A DNA stretch of 64,000 nucleotides, from positions 620,001-684,000 of the forward strand of contig NZ_CP116871.1 of the NCBI RefSeq assembly GCF_031885415.1, read 5' to 3'. Positions within the stretch are counted from its first letter, which is position 1, and each line of letters starts with the position of its first letter. Positions 21,143 through 28,754 of this stretch are shown one piece after another. The notes below the pieces were generated by a model that ran no database searches, had not been told where the DNA came from, and saw only the letters and a list, made by a program, of their open reading frames with translations. The DNA comes from Microbacterium forte. Its GTDB lineage: Bacteria > Actinomycetota > Actinomycetes > Actinomycetales > Microbacteriaceae. Made by a program: the position numbers and the translations under genes.

Positions 21143-21447
21143 GGTCGTCTCCTTGTTCTGGCGCGGATATGCGCCGTTGAGGTTGTCAAGTCGATCGGAT
21201 GATCGAACTTCCTGGTGCCCGGCGCACCCCCGCCTGAGTGGAAACAGGACCTGTGGGAGTGGATGCCACGACTGAAGTCGCTCTGGGCACGCGTAGTCAC
21301 CCCGAGATCGAGGTGCCTCCTCAGCATACAGGATGCGCGGGCCTCACTCACCCTGCACATCGCGCCTGTTTCGGGCATTCTGCACGCGCTCCGCGCAGGC
21401 GTCAGTCCGACGGAGAGCCAATCGCACACACGAAGGATCATTGCCTC
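21143..21447. promoter_or_regulatory. Divergent intergenic region rpsB / M23 peptidase
   Basis: 305 bp with no credible gene. It must hold the rpsB promoter and leader (minus) and the promoter of the M23 peptidase (plus). An S2 autoregulatory leader would be expected here from other bacteria, but I cannot assign its structure by eye. Confidence 0.45.
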
Positions 21448-21981
21448 ATGAGCACCCGCAGACGCCGGACGATCGTTCTCCTCCTGCTGATCGTCATCGC
21501 TCTCGCACCGCCCACCGCGCCGAGGGCGAGAGCGTCATCGTCATCCTCAGCCGGCGCTGCGCATCCACTCTGGAGATGGCCGATCGATGCACCCCGCTCG
21601 GTCGCAGCGCCGTATCGCGCTCCGGCACACGCGTTCGGCGCCGGCCACCGAGGCATCGATCTCGCGAGCGCGCAGGGAGTGATCGTCCGCGCACCCGCCG
21701 ATGGGGCGATCGCATTCCGTGGGACAGTCGTCGACCGGCCCCTGATCACGATCGCGCATCCCGGCGGGTATGTGTCGACGTTCGAGCCGGTCTCCTCCAC
21801 ACTCGCCCCCGGCGATCTCGTCTCGGCCGGCGACGAGATCGGCACGGTCGCGGCCGGCGGTCACACGATGCTCGGCGCACTGCATCTCGGAGTTCGGCTG
21901 GACGGTGCGTACATCAACCCGATGCTGCTCTTCGGGCCGGTGCCTCGAGCGGTGCTGCTTCCCTGCTGCGACGCGCCGTGA
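21448..21981 (+). CDS. Secreted M23 family metallopeptidase
   Basis: 177 residues with an N-terminal signal peptide (RRRRTIVLLLLIVIALAPP, then a likely cleavage after ARA). The peptidase domain has zinc ligands in GHRGIDLAS and LGALHLGVRL, and the APADGAIAFRG and GYVSTFEPV strands of LytM-type enzymes. Likely cleaves peptidoglycan cross-bridges or acts as a regulator of amidases. Convergent with xerC, whose stop lies 20 bp away. Confidence 0.88.
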   Translation: MSTRRRRTIVLLLLIVIALAPPTAPRARASSSSSAGAAHPLWRWPIDAPRSVAAPYRAPAHAFGAGHRGIDLASAQGVIVRAPADGAIAFRGTVVDRPLITIAHPGGYVSTFEPVSSTLAPGDLVSAGDEIGTVAAGGHTMLGALHLGVRLDGAYINPMLLFGPVPRAVLLPCCDAP

Positions 21982-22000
21982 CGCGCGACCCGTCTGCGGC

Positions 22001-22903
22001 TCACGCCCGGGGGTGTGCGAGACGGTACGTCGCAGTGAGACGCTCAGCGGAGACGTGAGTGTAGATCTGGGTCGTGCCGAGGCTGGCATGACCCAGGATC
22101 TCCTGGACCGCGCGCAGGTCTGCTCCGCCGTCCAGGAGATGAGTCGCTGCGGTGTGCCTGAGCGCATGCGGTCCGACAGTCTCTTCGCCGACGAAGGGCG
22201 CGAGCACCTCGGCGACGAGTGAATACACCGCGCGCGGTCCGATCCGCGCACCACGACTGCCGAGGAACAGAGCGGGAGTCGGCCGCGCTGTGCGGGCGGC
22301 GAGTGCGGGACGCCCTCTGGTCAGGTACGCGCCGGCGGCATCGCGGGCGGGGACCCCGAAGGGCACCACTCTCTCCTTCGAACCCTTTCCCAGAACGCGC
22401 GCGGTGCCTCGATCGAGATCGAGGTCGTCGACATCGAGGCCGCACAGCTCGGAGACGCGGATCCCGGCGCCGTAGAGCACTTCGAGGATCGCGTGGTCTC
22501 GGAGAACTAGCGGATCACCGGCGCCGGCGGCTCGGCGTTGCGCATCGAGCAGGGTCGTCATCGCATCCTGAGAAGCGATGGTGGGGAGGGTTCGCCCCCG
22601 CTTGGGAGCGACCAGGCGCAGGCTCGGATCGTGATCGACGAGCTGCTGCTCGTGCGCCCAGCTGAAGAAGGAGCGCGCCGCCGCTGCTCGCCGCGCGAGC
22701 GTCGACCGCGCATCCCCACGCTGAGTCGCCCGCCAGAGCCAGTCTCGGAGAGTCTCCAGCGTGACCTGGTCGACCTCGAGTTCACCGACGGTCTCCGCGA
22801 GGTCCCGTAGGTCTGATCGGTAAGCGCGCACGGTGGCGGGAGACAGCCGACGCACCTGAGCAAGGTGGTCGGCGAAGGCATGTGCGGCCGCCGCGAACTC
22901 CAT
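22001..22903 (-). CDS. xerC: Tyrosine recombinase XerC
   Basis: 300 residues. N-terminal SAM-like domain ([19 protein letters not shown]); catalytic residues visible in [13 protein letters not shown] (Arg), the H-x-x-R of [27 protein letters not shown] (His and Tyr nucleophile). Resolves chromosome dimers at dif with XerD. It is between dprA and the M23/rpsB region, a conserved actinobacterial location, so it is core and not part of the island. Confidence 0.93.
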   Translation of the reverse strand: MEFAAAAHAFADHLAQVRRLSPATVRAYRSDLRDLAETVGELEVDQVTLETLRDWLWRATQRGDARSTLARRAAAARSFFSWAHEQQLVDHDPSLRLVAPKRGRTLPTIASQDAMTTLLDAQRRAAGAGDPLVLRDHAILEVLYGAGIRVSELCGLDVDDLDLDRGTARVLGKGSKERVVPFGVPARDAAGAYLTRGRPALAARTARPTPALFLGSRGARIGPRAVYSLVAEVLAPFVGEETVGPHALRHTAATHLLDGGADLRAVQEILGHASLGTTQIYTHVSAERLTATYRLAHPRA

Positions 22904-22938
22904 GGATCAAGTGTGCAGGAACGCCGATCACCGTCGCG

Positions 22939-23320
22939 TCAGCCGCGCCGCTCGCTGACCCGCGCCCTCTGCCACCCCCCTTCGACTCGTCGCACCGCAC
23001 CCTCGAGCTCGAGCAGCCCGAGCAGGGCATTGACTCGCTCAGGCGCGAGCCCCGACCGTCGAGACAGCTCGGCAGCGGCTCGCGCATCGCGGCTGCTCAT
23101 GGCATCGAGCACGCGAGACTGGTCGGGATCCGTGCCTCGACCGGGTGACGTACCCGGCGGCCCGTCGCCCCAGAGCTCGCGTATCTCGGCAGTCGTGGTG
23201 ACGCACCGCGCGTCGTACTCGCGCAGGAGCCGATGACAGCCGGCTGACGAAGCGGATGTCACCGGCCCGGGCACGGCGCCGAGCGGTCGACCCAGTGCAG
23301 CTGCGTGCCCTGCAGGGGTG
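22939..23320 (-). pseudogene. dprA: DprA (DNA processing protein A), C-terminal fragment cut by the island
   Basis: About 127 codons remain. The fragment begins within AGHAAALGRPLGAVPGPVTS, normally near the end of the DprA Rossmann domain, and runs through the C-terminal winged-helix segment to a normal stop. Upstream codons in the same frame (to 23577) show no DprA similarity and belong to the antisense of the recombinase. DprA loads RecA on incoming DNA during transformation, so its loss would reduce natural transformation. The N-terminal part is not in the window and is expected beyond the right edge. Confidence 0.85.
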
Positions 23321-23340
23321 TCTACGGATATCCTCTGACT
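23310..23340. other. Probable attachment-site junction (attL) in dprA
   Basis: DprA similarity stops here and the serine recombinase starts at 23341 in the opposite orientation. The stretch around CCCTGCAGGGG is the last that could be shared between chromosome and element. Large serine recombinases commonly lie beside one of their own attachment sites. The exact crossover dinucleotide cannot be read without the other end. Confidence 0.6.
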
Positions 23341-24846
23341 GTGGCAATTTCTGCTGAAGCAACCTGTGCGATCTACGTTCGTATCTCTCAAGACCGTACC
23401 GGCGAGGAGCTGGGCGTTGAACGCCAGGAGCGAGAGTGCCACGAACTGGCTGCACGCCTTGGCCTCCAGGTCGGGCGCGTATACGTCGACAACGACATCA
23501 GCGCGACGAGCGGAGCACGGCGGCCGGCATTCGAAGAGATGCTTATGGACCATCCGAGGGCGATTATCGCCTGGCATCAGGACCGCTTGCTGCGCCTAAC
23601 AAGCGACCTCGAGAAGGTCATCCGTCTCGAGATTCCAGTTCACATGGTGACAGCGGGGTCACTGGATCTGAGCACTCCGTCCGGACGAGCCGTTGCGCGC
23701 ACGGTTGCTGCGTGGTCTCAGTTCGAGACCGAGCAGAAAGCGCTGCGTCAGAAAGCATCCAACCGACAGGCTGCTGCCAACGGCTACTGGCAGTTCAGCT
23801 TGCGTCCCTTCGGGTACGAGCGCGTCAACGGAGACATCGTCGTGGTGGACACAGAGTCAAACCTGGTCCGCGACGGGTACCGATGCGTGCTTCGCGGCGA
23901 TAGTTACCGCTCGATCGCAAGGAGGTGGAACCGACTTATCGAGCGCTGGGATACCCCCGGTCTCAGACCCGTCATGGGTGGCAAGTGGGCAAGTTCAAGA
24001 GTCCAAAGACTGCTGGAGAACTCTCACTACGCCGGCATCGTGACGTATCAAGGGGAATCAGTCGAGCTAGCACCCGGGAAGTCCCCTCAGTGGACACCGC
24101 TCGTCACTGAAGAAACGTGGCGAGCGTTCAGGGACTTGAAACTGGCCAGGAAGACGAAGCGCTCGTGGGCGGTGTCGCCGAAGCACCTGCTCTCGGGGCT
24201 TCTCGAATGCGGGGTGTGCGGTGGCACCCTGTACTCACATGCCCAGGATCAGACCACGCGAAAGGGCGCAGCCGACGCCGGGAAGGCACGTCTTCCTGTT
24301 CTCGATGCCGCAGGCGCGCGCATCAAGCACACCACCTACGTCTGCGTCGACAAACACTGCGTGTCGATCCGAGCGGAGTACGTTGACGCTCTTGTCGGTG
24401 AGGTTATAGCTCTCAAACTCTCGGACCCACGCGTAGTTCAGGCCTTGCGAACAACCGAAGATAGTGCTCCCCTCGAGGCCGAGATCGCGGACCTGCATAA
24501 GCGGCGCGATGATCTCACGGACATGATCGGTGACGGACTCATCCCTCGGGAGCGCGCGCGAGAGAAACTGAACGAGATTGCGGAGCGCTTGCAGAGTGCG
24601 TTGTCTCGAATGGAACGTCTTCGATCCGATTCGCCCATTACTGACCTCATGCTTTCCAACTCGATCCCCGAGCGATGGTCGGCACTGCCTGTGCTTGCGC
24701 GAAGGAGAGCGATCGTTCGACTCGGTCTCAAGCTGACTATCAATCCCGCCGACCGAGGAAGGCGTGCGACCGATCCATCGACCGGCAAGGTGTACAGCGA
24801 ACGCGCCTGGGCGATGCGTCGCGTCGCCTGGCGATGGTCGGAGTAG
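23341..24846 (+). CDS. Large serine recombinase (site-specific integrase)
   Basis: 501 residues starting at GTG 23341. The N-terminal resolvase domain has the catalytic serine in AIYVRISQDRTGEE (Ser16) and the arginine region DRLLRLTSDLEKV; then a recombinase domain (about 160-260), a zinc ribbon (CGVCGGTL with YVCVDKHC) and a coiled-coil segment (about 385-430). This layout is that of phage/ICE-type integrases such as phiC31, though shorter. It very likely placed the island into dprA. No strong ribosome site is visible, and the start could be TTG or GTG nearby. Confidence 0.92.
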   Translation: MAISAEATCAIYVRISQDRTGEELGVERQERECHELAARLGLQVGRVYVDNDISATSGARRPAFEEMLMDHPRAIIAWHQDRLLRLTSDLEKVIRLEIPVHMVTAGSLDLSTPSGRAVARTVAAWSQFETEQKALRQKASNRQAAANGYWQFSLRPFGYERVNGDIVVVDTESNLVRDGYRCVLRGDSYRSIARRWNRLIERWDTPGLRPVMGGKWASSRVQRLLENSHYAGIVTYQGESVELAPGKSPQWTPLVTEETWRAFRDLKLARKTKRSWAVSPKHLLSGLLECGVCGGTLYSHAQDQTTRKGAADAGKARLPVLDAAGARIKHTTYVCVDKHCVSIRAEYVDALVGEVIALKLSDPRVVQALRTTEDSAPLEAEIADLHKRRDDLTDMIGDGLIPRERAREKLNEIAERLQSALSRMERLRSDSPITDLMLSNSIPERWSALPVLARRRAIVRLGLKLTINPADRGRRATDPSTGKVYSERAWAMRRVAWRWSE

Positions 24847-24923
24847 ATTCACCCCTTTGGTCCGCACGGCTTTGGCAGCATCTGCCCACTGCTGTGGTAT
24901 CTTATAGGTCGATTAAGCGAAAA

Positions 24924-24976
24924 ATGACGAAGCCCCACCTGTAATCCGCTCGCGAAGCGGAATAGATTTGCGTCAT
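24924..24976. other. Nested inverted repeats upstream of the mob operon (possible oriT)
   Basis: ATGACG (24924-24929) pairs with CGTCAT (24971-24976), enclosing TCCGCT/AGCGGA (24945-24950 and 24956-24961) around a CGCGA loop. It sits in the 220-bp gap between recombinase and mob operon. Position and symmetry fit an origin of transfer or a transcript-end hairpin; no known MobV nick sequence was recognised. Confidence 0.3.
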
Positions 24977-25046
24977 AGGAACACCAGCGTTCCACCGGAT
25001 GACGAATCCGGAAAACCTACCCGGCGAGTAGAGCGTGGCAGCAACC

Positions 25047-25063
25047 GGTCCTCTTCAAGGACC
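25047..25063 (+). promoter_or_regulatory. Hairpin covering the ribosome-binding site of the HTH gene
   Basis: GGTCCT-CTTCA-AGGACC forms a 6-bp stem whose 3' arm contains AGGA, the likely ribosome site 4 nt before ATG 25067. If it folds in mRNA it would reduce translation of the small HTH gene and the coupled mob genes. Confidence 0.4.
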
Positions 25064-25066
25064 ACT

Positions 25067-25420
25067 ATGTCTACAACGGCTCATTTCACCGGATCGCCGA
25101 CCGAGCAGCTTCTCGACCTTTATGAAGCCGCAGAGATTCGAAACCCGGACGGCTCTCGTCGCTTCGGCAGCGTATTCACTTTGCGCAGGCGGGTCAAGGA
25201 CGGCTCTCTCCCCCATCGGCGCAGCGAGGCGAATCGCAAGTATCTAGTCGCGCTCTCGGATCTCGAGCACCTCGAACGAGCCGATTCGCCAGTGGCGGCC
25301 GAGTCAGCTCGCGCGGAACTCCGGCTAGCGGCCAACCGTGTCCTCTCCACCAGTGGACCGCTCACAGATGACGAGTGCGAGCACTTCGCAGCTCTCCTCC
25401 GGGGAGGTGTCGCAGCGTGA
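25067..25420 (+). CDS. Small DNA-binding protein, excisionase/MobC-like position
   Basis: 117 residues. The middle part, FGSVFTLRRRVKDGSLPHRR followed by a YLVALSDLEHLE segment, resembles the winged-helix of excisionases and MerR-like AlpA proteins, in which the recognition helix is followed by a strand and an Asp-Leu-Glu. It lies between the recombinase and the relaxase. It could be the recombination directionality factor for the serine recombinase or a relaxosome accessory protein. The stop overlaps the next small ORF (GTGA). Confidence 0.6.
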   Translation: MSTTAHFTGSPTEQLLDLYEAAEIRNPDGSRRFGSVFTLRRRVKDGSLPHRRSEANRKYLVALSDLEHLERADSPVAAESARAELRLAANRVLSTSGPLTDDECEHFAALLRGGVAA

Positions 25421-25533
25421 CGACTCGCATGATCCGGAAGACGACCGCGAGCACCGACGTGAGCGTGGCGTCTGCAAGCCTCGCTATGGATCTCGACAAC
25501 GCGATCGACGCCGGCCGAGGGGGCAATCGATGA
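25417..25533 (+). CDS. 38-residue ORF coupled between HTH gene and mobV
   Basis: GTG 25417 overlaps the stop of the HTH gene (GTGA) and its own stop overlaps the mobV start (ATGA at 25530). A GGGGAGG site lies 9 nt upstream. The product starts MTTRMIRKTTAS and ends NAIDAGRGGNR; no domain is recognised. Double overlap and the ribosome site argue for a translated gene or a coupling peptide rather than chance. The same DNA is also open in another frame that extends mobV upstream, which is the main alternative. Confidence 0.55.
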   Translation: MTTRMIRKTTASTDVSVASASLAMDLDNAIDAGRGGNR

Positions 25534-26666
25534 GCTTCACGATAACTTTCGACGCCTCCCTCAAGGTAAAGCGCGGACCTCACGCGAAGAATCTCTTCCG
25601 CCATATTGCGCGCGACGTCGACCAAGCGGCCGATCACTATTTCCCTCAACGGAACGTGAACATCGTGCCGGCACGGACTCCTTTGAACGTAACGAGGGTC
25701 AACGACGGGGCGGGGGGTTTCCGCTGGCCAGTGACCATCGACGGGCGTCCGCCTTCGGACGAGTTCGACGACTATCTGAAGCACCGGCTCAGGTCTGTAC
25801 ACAGGCCGTTGCGACGAGACGCGGTTCTCATGAGGCCGATTGTGTTGCAACTGGACCCGACCTGGTTCGCAACGCAAAACTCCGATTGGCGCGAGAATCA
25901 CCTGAGTGCTGAAGCGCGTCGCTACATGGCCGCCGCTATGGACTGGGTGTGCGCTGAGTTCGGTCAGCCGAACGTCGTCGGGTGGTCGCTTCATTTGGAT
26001 GAGTATCACCCCCAGATCCAGGTACTGATGACTCCGGTGACACAGGACGGCCGCCTCTCTCAGATGGAGTTCTTCAAGGGGCCACACGACCTGAAGCGTC
26101 AGCACAGCGCGCTGCGCGCGGCAGTGGCGGCGAGCGGCTATGACGTGGAGCATCGGGTCACCGAACGCTCGAGGGAACACCTCAGCAGTAGCGACTTCCA
26201 AGCTCGGGCGGATCGACTGCGGGCCGGCGCGATGAAGCTTGATCTTGATATCGCGGAGACCGAGGCGATCGCGATGCGACTGAGGTCACGCGTCTCAGCC
26301 GTCGACAACCGCGAAGCCGAGCTCGCTGCTAGGGAACGCGAGGCGGCGGCGGCGAGAGAAGCTCTGCAACAAGCGCTCCTACGTGCTCGCGAGGCCGAGC
26401 AGAGCGCTCGACGAGCGCAGGCGAACGCGGTTCGCGCGCTGGATGATGCCGACTCCGAGCGGGCGCGTCTCGAGCAAGCCAGCGCCCGCCTCGAGTCCCT
26501 GCCGCCGTACTTCGAGCGGTGGCTCGACCGCACAACCTCGAAGGATGGAACGCCCCTTCGCGAGCGATTCGAGAGGGATAGAGCAAAAATGCGACGCCAA
26601 GCCGGCGCTCCCATCTACAACGACACGATGACACCCACGAAGCCCCACCCAGGGGTCGAGTACTGA
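25530..26666 (+). CDS. MobV-family relaxase (Mob/Pre plasmid mobilisation protein)
   Basis: 378 residues. Starts MSFTITFDASLKVKRGPH. The family's histidine-rich motif is seen as SLHLDEYHPQIQVLMTPVT (the HxDE-xx-PH pattern), preceded by LSAEARRYMAAAMDWVCAEF. An early acidic/asparagine segment (RNVNIVPARTPLN) matches motif I. The last 130 residues are a charged coiled coil (AAREREAAAAREALQQALL). MobV enzymes nick oriT and lead one strand into the recipient using a helper conjugation system. No type IV secretion genes are seen, so the element would be mobilisable, not self-transmissible. Confidence 0.85.
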   Translation: MSFTITFDASLKVKRGPHAKNLFRHIARDVDQAADHYFPQRNVNIVPARTPLNVTRVNDGAGGFRWPVTIDGRPPSDEFDDYLKHRLRSVHRPLRRDAVLMRPIVLQLDPTWFATQNSDWRENHLSAEARRYMAAAMDWVCAEFGQPNVVGWSLHLDEYHPQIQVLMTPVTQDGRLSQMEFFKGPHDLKRQHSALRAAVAASGYDVEHRVTERSREHLSSSDFQARADRLRAGAMKLDLDIAETEAIAMRLRSRVSAVDNREAELAAREREAAAAREALQQALLRAREAEQSARRAQANAVRALDDADSERARLEQASARLESLPPYFERWLDRTTSKDGTPLRERFERDRAKMRRQAGAPIYNDTMTPTKPHPGVEY

Positions 26667-26672
26667 AGCGAA

Positions 26673-26712
26673 GACAGGGGCTGCCCGCAAACCGTCGTCG
26701 GTAGCCCCTGTC
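26673..26712 (+). terminator. Hairpin after mobV
   Basis: GACAGGGGCT (26673-26682) pairs with AGCCCCTGTC (26703-26712), a perfect 10-bp stem 6 bp beyond the mobV stop. No T tract. Likely transcript end of the mob operon. Confidence 0.6.
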
Positions 26713-26902
26713 CTGCCGGTTCAAAGCGGAGATGAAACGGGTAACCGTACGAATTCATCTGCTCCGGACCACACACGGGACGCACGCACGTAGACCGGCA
26801 GTCTGCGGGCCTGACTTGCCAAAACATCCACCATGCCATCCGAATCTCCCCGATCTGCAATCAGGGTTTTAGTTGCCCGTTCGCAGTCATACCGTCGGCT
26901 CC

Positions 26903-26923
26903 TTTCAAGGCTTCGCCTTGAAA
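26903..26923. other. Tight hairpin before the tandem repeats
   Basis: TTTCAAGGC-TTC-GCCTTGAAA: a perfect 9-bp stem with a 3-nt loop, directly followed by a degenerate repeat unit (about 26,920-26,956). It could end a transcript or be part of the repeat structure. Confidence 0.6.
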
Positions 26924-26956
26924 CTCTGAGGCTATCGATCGCGGCAGCCTCGTGCG

Positions 26957-27339
26957 ATGACCGCAAAACGGGCGCTTTACGGCAACAGCTGTCCGCATTG
27001 CGGTCAGCCTGCAGCAACGATCACACCTCGGGCTGGAATCCCGAAGATGTCGTTCGCGGGTTCCCGTCCGATGACCGCAATACGGGCGCTTCACGGCAAC
27101 AGCTGTCCGCATTGCGGTCAGTCTGCAGCAACGATCACACCCCGGGCTGGAATCCCGAAGATGTCGATCGCGGGTTCCCGTCCGATGACCGCAAAACGGG
27201 CGCTTCACGGCAACAGCTGTCCGCATTGCGGTCAGTCTGCAGCAACGATCACACCCCGGGCTGGAATCCCGAAGATGTCGATCGCGGGTTCCCGTCCGAT
27301 GACCGCAAAACGGGCGCTTCACGGCAACAGCTGTCCGCA
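26957..27339. repeat. 114-bp tandem repeat array, 3 full copies plus 41 bp
   Basis: Copies start at 26957, 27071, 27185 and 27299 (exact 114-bp period). Copies 2 and 3 differ at a single base; copy 1 differs from copy 3 at four; copy 4 stops after 41 bp. A degenerate unit seems to precede copy 1. Each full unit carries the 9-bp inverted repeat TGACCGCAA ... TTGCGGTCA with a 31-nt spacer, plus a shorter GC-rich CGGG/CCCG hairpin. 114 is a multiple of three, so reading frames stay open on both strands; one frame repeats a 38-residue unit with CPHCGQ. Role unknown: partition/iteron, structured RNA or repeat protein are all possible. Confidence 0.9.
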
Positions 27340-28336
27340 CGTCGGTGCGCCAGCGGCAGCCGCGCACCATAGGGCGCGAGACCCTGGTCAAGGATGACTC
27401 CAGTTTGGAAGTCCATCTCAGTCACCCGAGTTGCGCTCCCTGCCAACCCCACCGGCCCCCAGGGAGGACTCTTCTGAGTGGGGCTGCCCCACAGCGACGG
27501 CGACTCCCCTCGCTGCTGCGCTGGTGAGGTTTCGCAGGCCCTCCCCTCGCCGTCTGCTTTCGGAATATTCCGCCGCGCTGACGTCGACTCCCTAGAGCTG
27601 GAGGCGCAATGCTCTACGGCCATCCGTCACAGTGGTGCGGCGACTGTCCGCCGTCGGTTGCTTGATTCGTCTCGCCACCATCTGGGTCGAGTCCTGCGTC
27701 GGTCATCCTGACCTAGCGGTCGCCGCCAGCGGACATCGCTCGTAACTACGAGCAGCAATCTCGGCGTGCAAATATGTATGGGGCTACAGATATACGGATG
27801 ATCCCAACTAGCGCGAGGTCAGTACCGGCCGTGTCTGTCCGTCTTCCGGACCGAGCGACGGAACATCTCGACGCAGGTCGCCCCCCCTTCTTGCGATCAA
27901 GAAAACTCATCAGACTTCACGCCAAGAGGACGTGAAAGTTCAGCGCTGCTCTGAAGCGAGTCAGTGCCGCGGTGTCTCAAGGCTGTGCCGCACGAAACCC
28001 CGGGCGGCCGACGGCCGCCATCGACCGAATCTGACGAAGAAGCGCAATCAGATCCCCGTGTCATGTCTATGGTCGACGTGTCAGGCTGGGATGCTCGCGC
28101 TTGGGCAGCACACCGCTGATCGCTGGCTGCCCGAGCGGAGGCGATACGGGCCCCCTGAACGCGGCCCGCACGGTGATTACAAGCGTCCATCGCCCTCAGC
28201 GACGAATCCAATGCCAAGTTACGACGGCGAAGAGCTTCGTCCCGCGGTCGAGCGCCAACCCGTGCGCCTCTTCGATTTCGACTCGTGCGACTCCGCGTCC
28301 CGGGAAGCGATCACGAGACAGAGACCGAGTTCTCGT
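27340..28336. other. About 1 kb without recognisable genes
   Basis: Short frames exist on both strands (for example plus 27932-28396) but none shows a ribosome site together with recognisable sequence. A small palindrome GTGGGGCTGCCCCAC lies at 27478-27492. The stretch may hold decayed genes, a replication origin of the element, or untranslated RNA. I see nothing specific. Confidence 0.5.
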
Positions 28337-28621
28337 CTACCGGCTCCGAAGATCAGGTACGGGCTTCGGCAGGAGATCGTCAACAGAGACCTGTAGCACT
28401 TGAGCGATCGCAAGGATGGACCGAAGCGCGGGGTTGGCGGCGGTGCCGCGACGCGATTCTCCACTCTCGTACTGGCGATAGATAAAGCGACTGAGCCCAG
28501 CACGGTGAGCTACTTCCTCCTGACTCAGCCCGACCTCGAGGCGGAGACGGCGAAGTTGCACCGAGAGCTTGAGGACGAAGTCCTGCCACTCGGCGTCTGC
28601 CTCACCCTCACGACTGGTCAC
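28337..28621 (-). CDS. XRE-family helix-turn-helix regulator
   Basis: 94 residues from GTG 28621. The HTH domain covers about residues 20-80: QLRRLRLEVGLSQEEVAHRA, then FIYRQYESGES and ILAIAQVLQVSVDDLLP, the standard Cro/CI layout. The open frame extends to 28897 but the upstream part is not conserved in appearance and would overlap the divergent gene's start. Probably represses its own promoter and the divergent operon at 28755. The start is uncertain. Confidence 0.75.
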   Translation of the reverse strand: MTSREGEADAEWQDFVLKLSVQLRRLRLEVGLSQEEVAHRAGLSRFIYRQYESGESRRGTAANPALRSILAIAQVLQVSVDDLLPKPVPDLRSR

Positions 28622-28754
28622 GGTTCCAAGCGTTGCGAGGATGGCAGCCTTGTATGGGCTTACGCGTAAGCCATAGTGTGGGACGCGTAGCAACTCGCGA
28701 TCAACACGAGCAGTTTCGGGCCGGCTGAAAACGAATGAGAGGATGGCGACCGCC

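Noticed and set aside
23310..23340. tRNA or tmRNA gene as integration target
   Set aside because: No cloverleaf or CCA-end seen at the junction or elsewhere in the window; the target is the dprA coding sequence.
23305..23340. Recombinase start at an upstream codon (23305)
   Set aside because: The residues upstream of GTG 23341 cross the junction with dprA and have no family support.
24928..26645. Shared ACGAAGCCCCACC motif at 24,928 and 26,637 as element ends
   Set aside because: Only about 13 bp long and one copy lies inside the mobV coding end; chance or codon bias explains it.
27170..27190. tRNA T-arm-like GCGGGTTCCC in each repeat unit
   Set aside because: The flanking bases do not form a tRNA acceptor or anticodon arm, so the likeness is superficial.
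26957..27339. CRISPR array
   Set aside because: The 114-bp units are contiguous and nearly identical throughout; there are no short repeats alternating with unique spacers and no cas genes.
27932..28396. 154-codon plus frame in the gene-poor stretch
   Set aside because: No ribosome site, no recognisable motif, and it overlaps the end of the XRE gene on the other strand.
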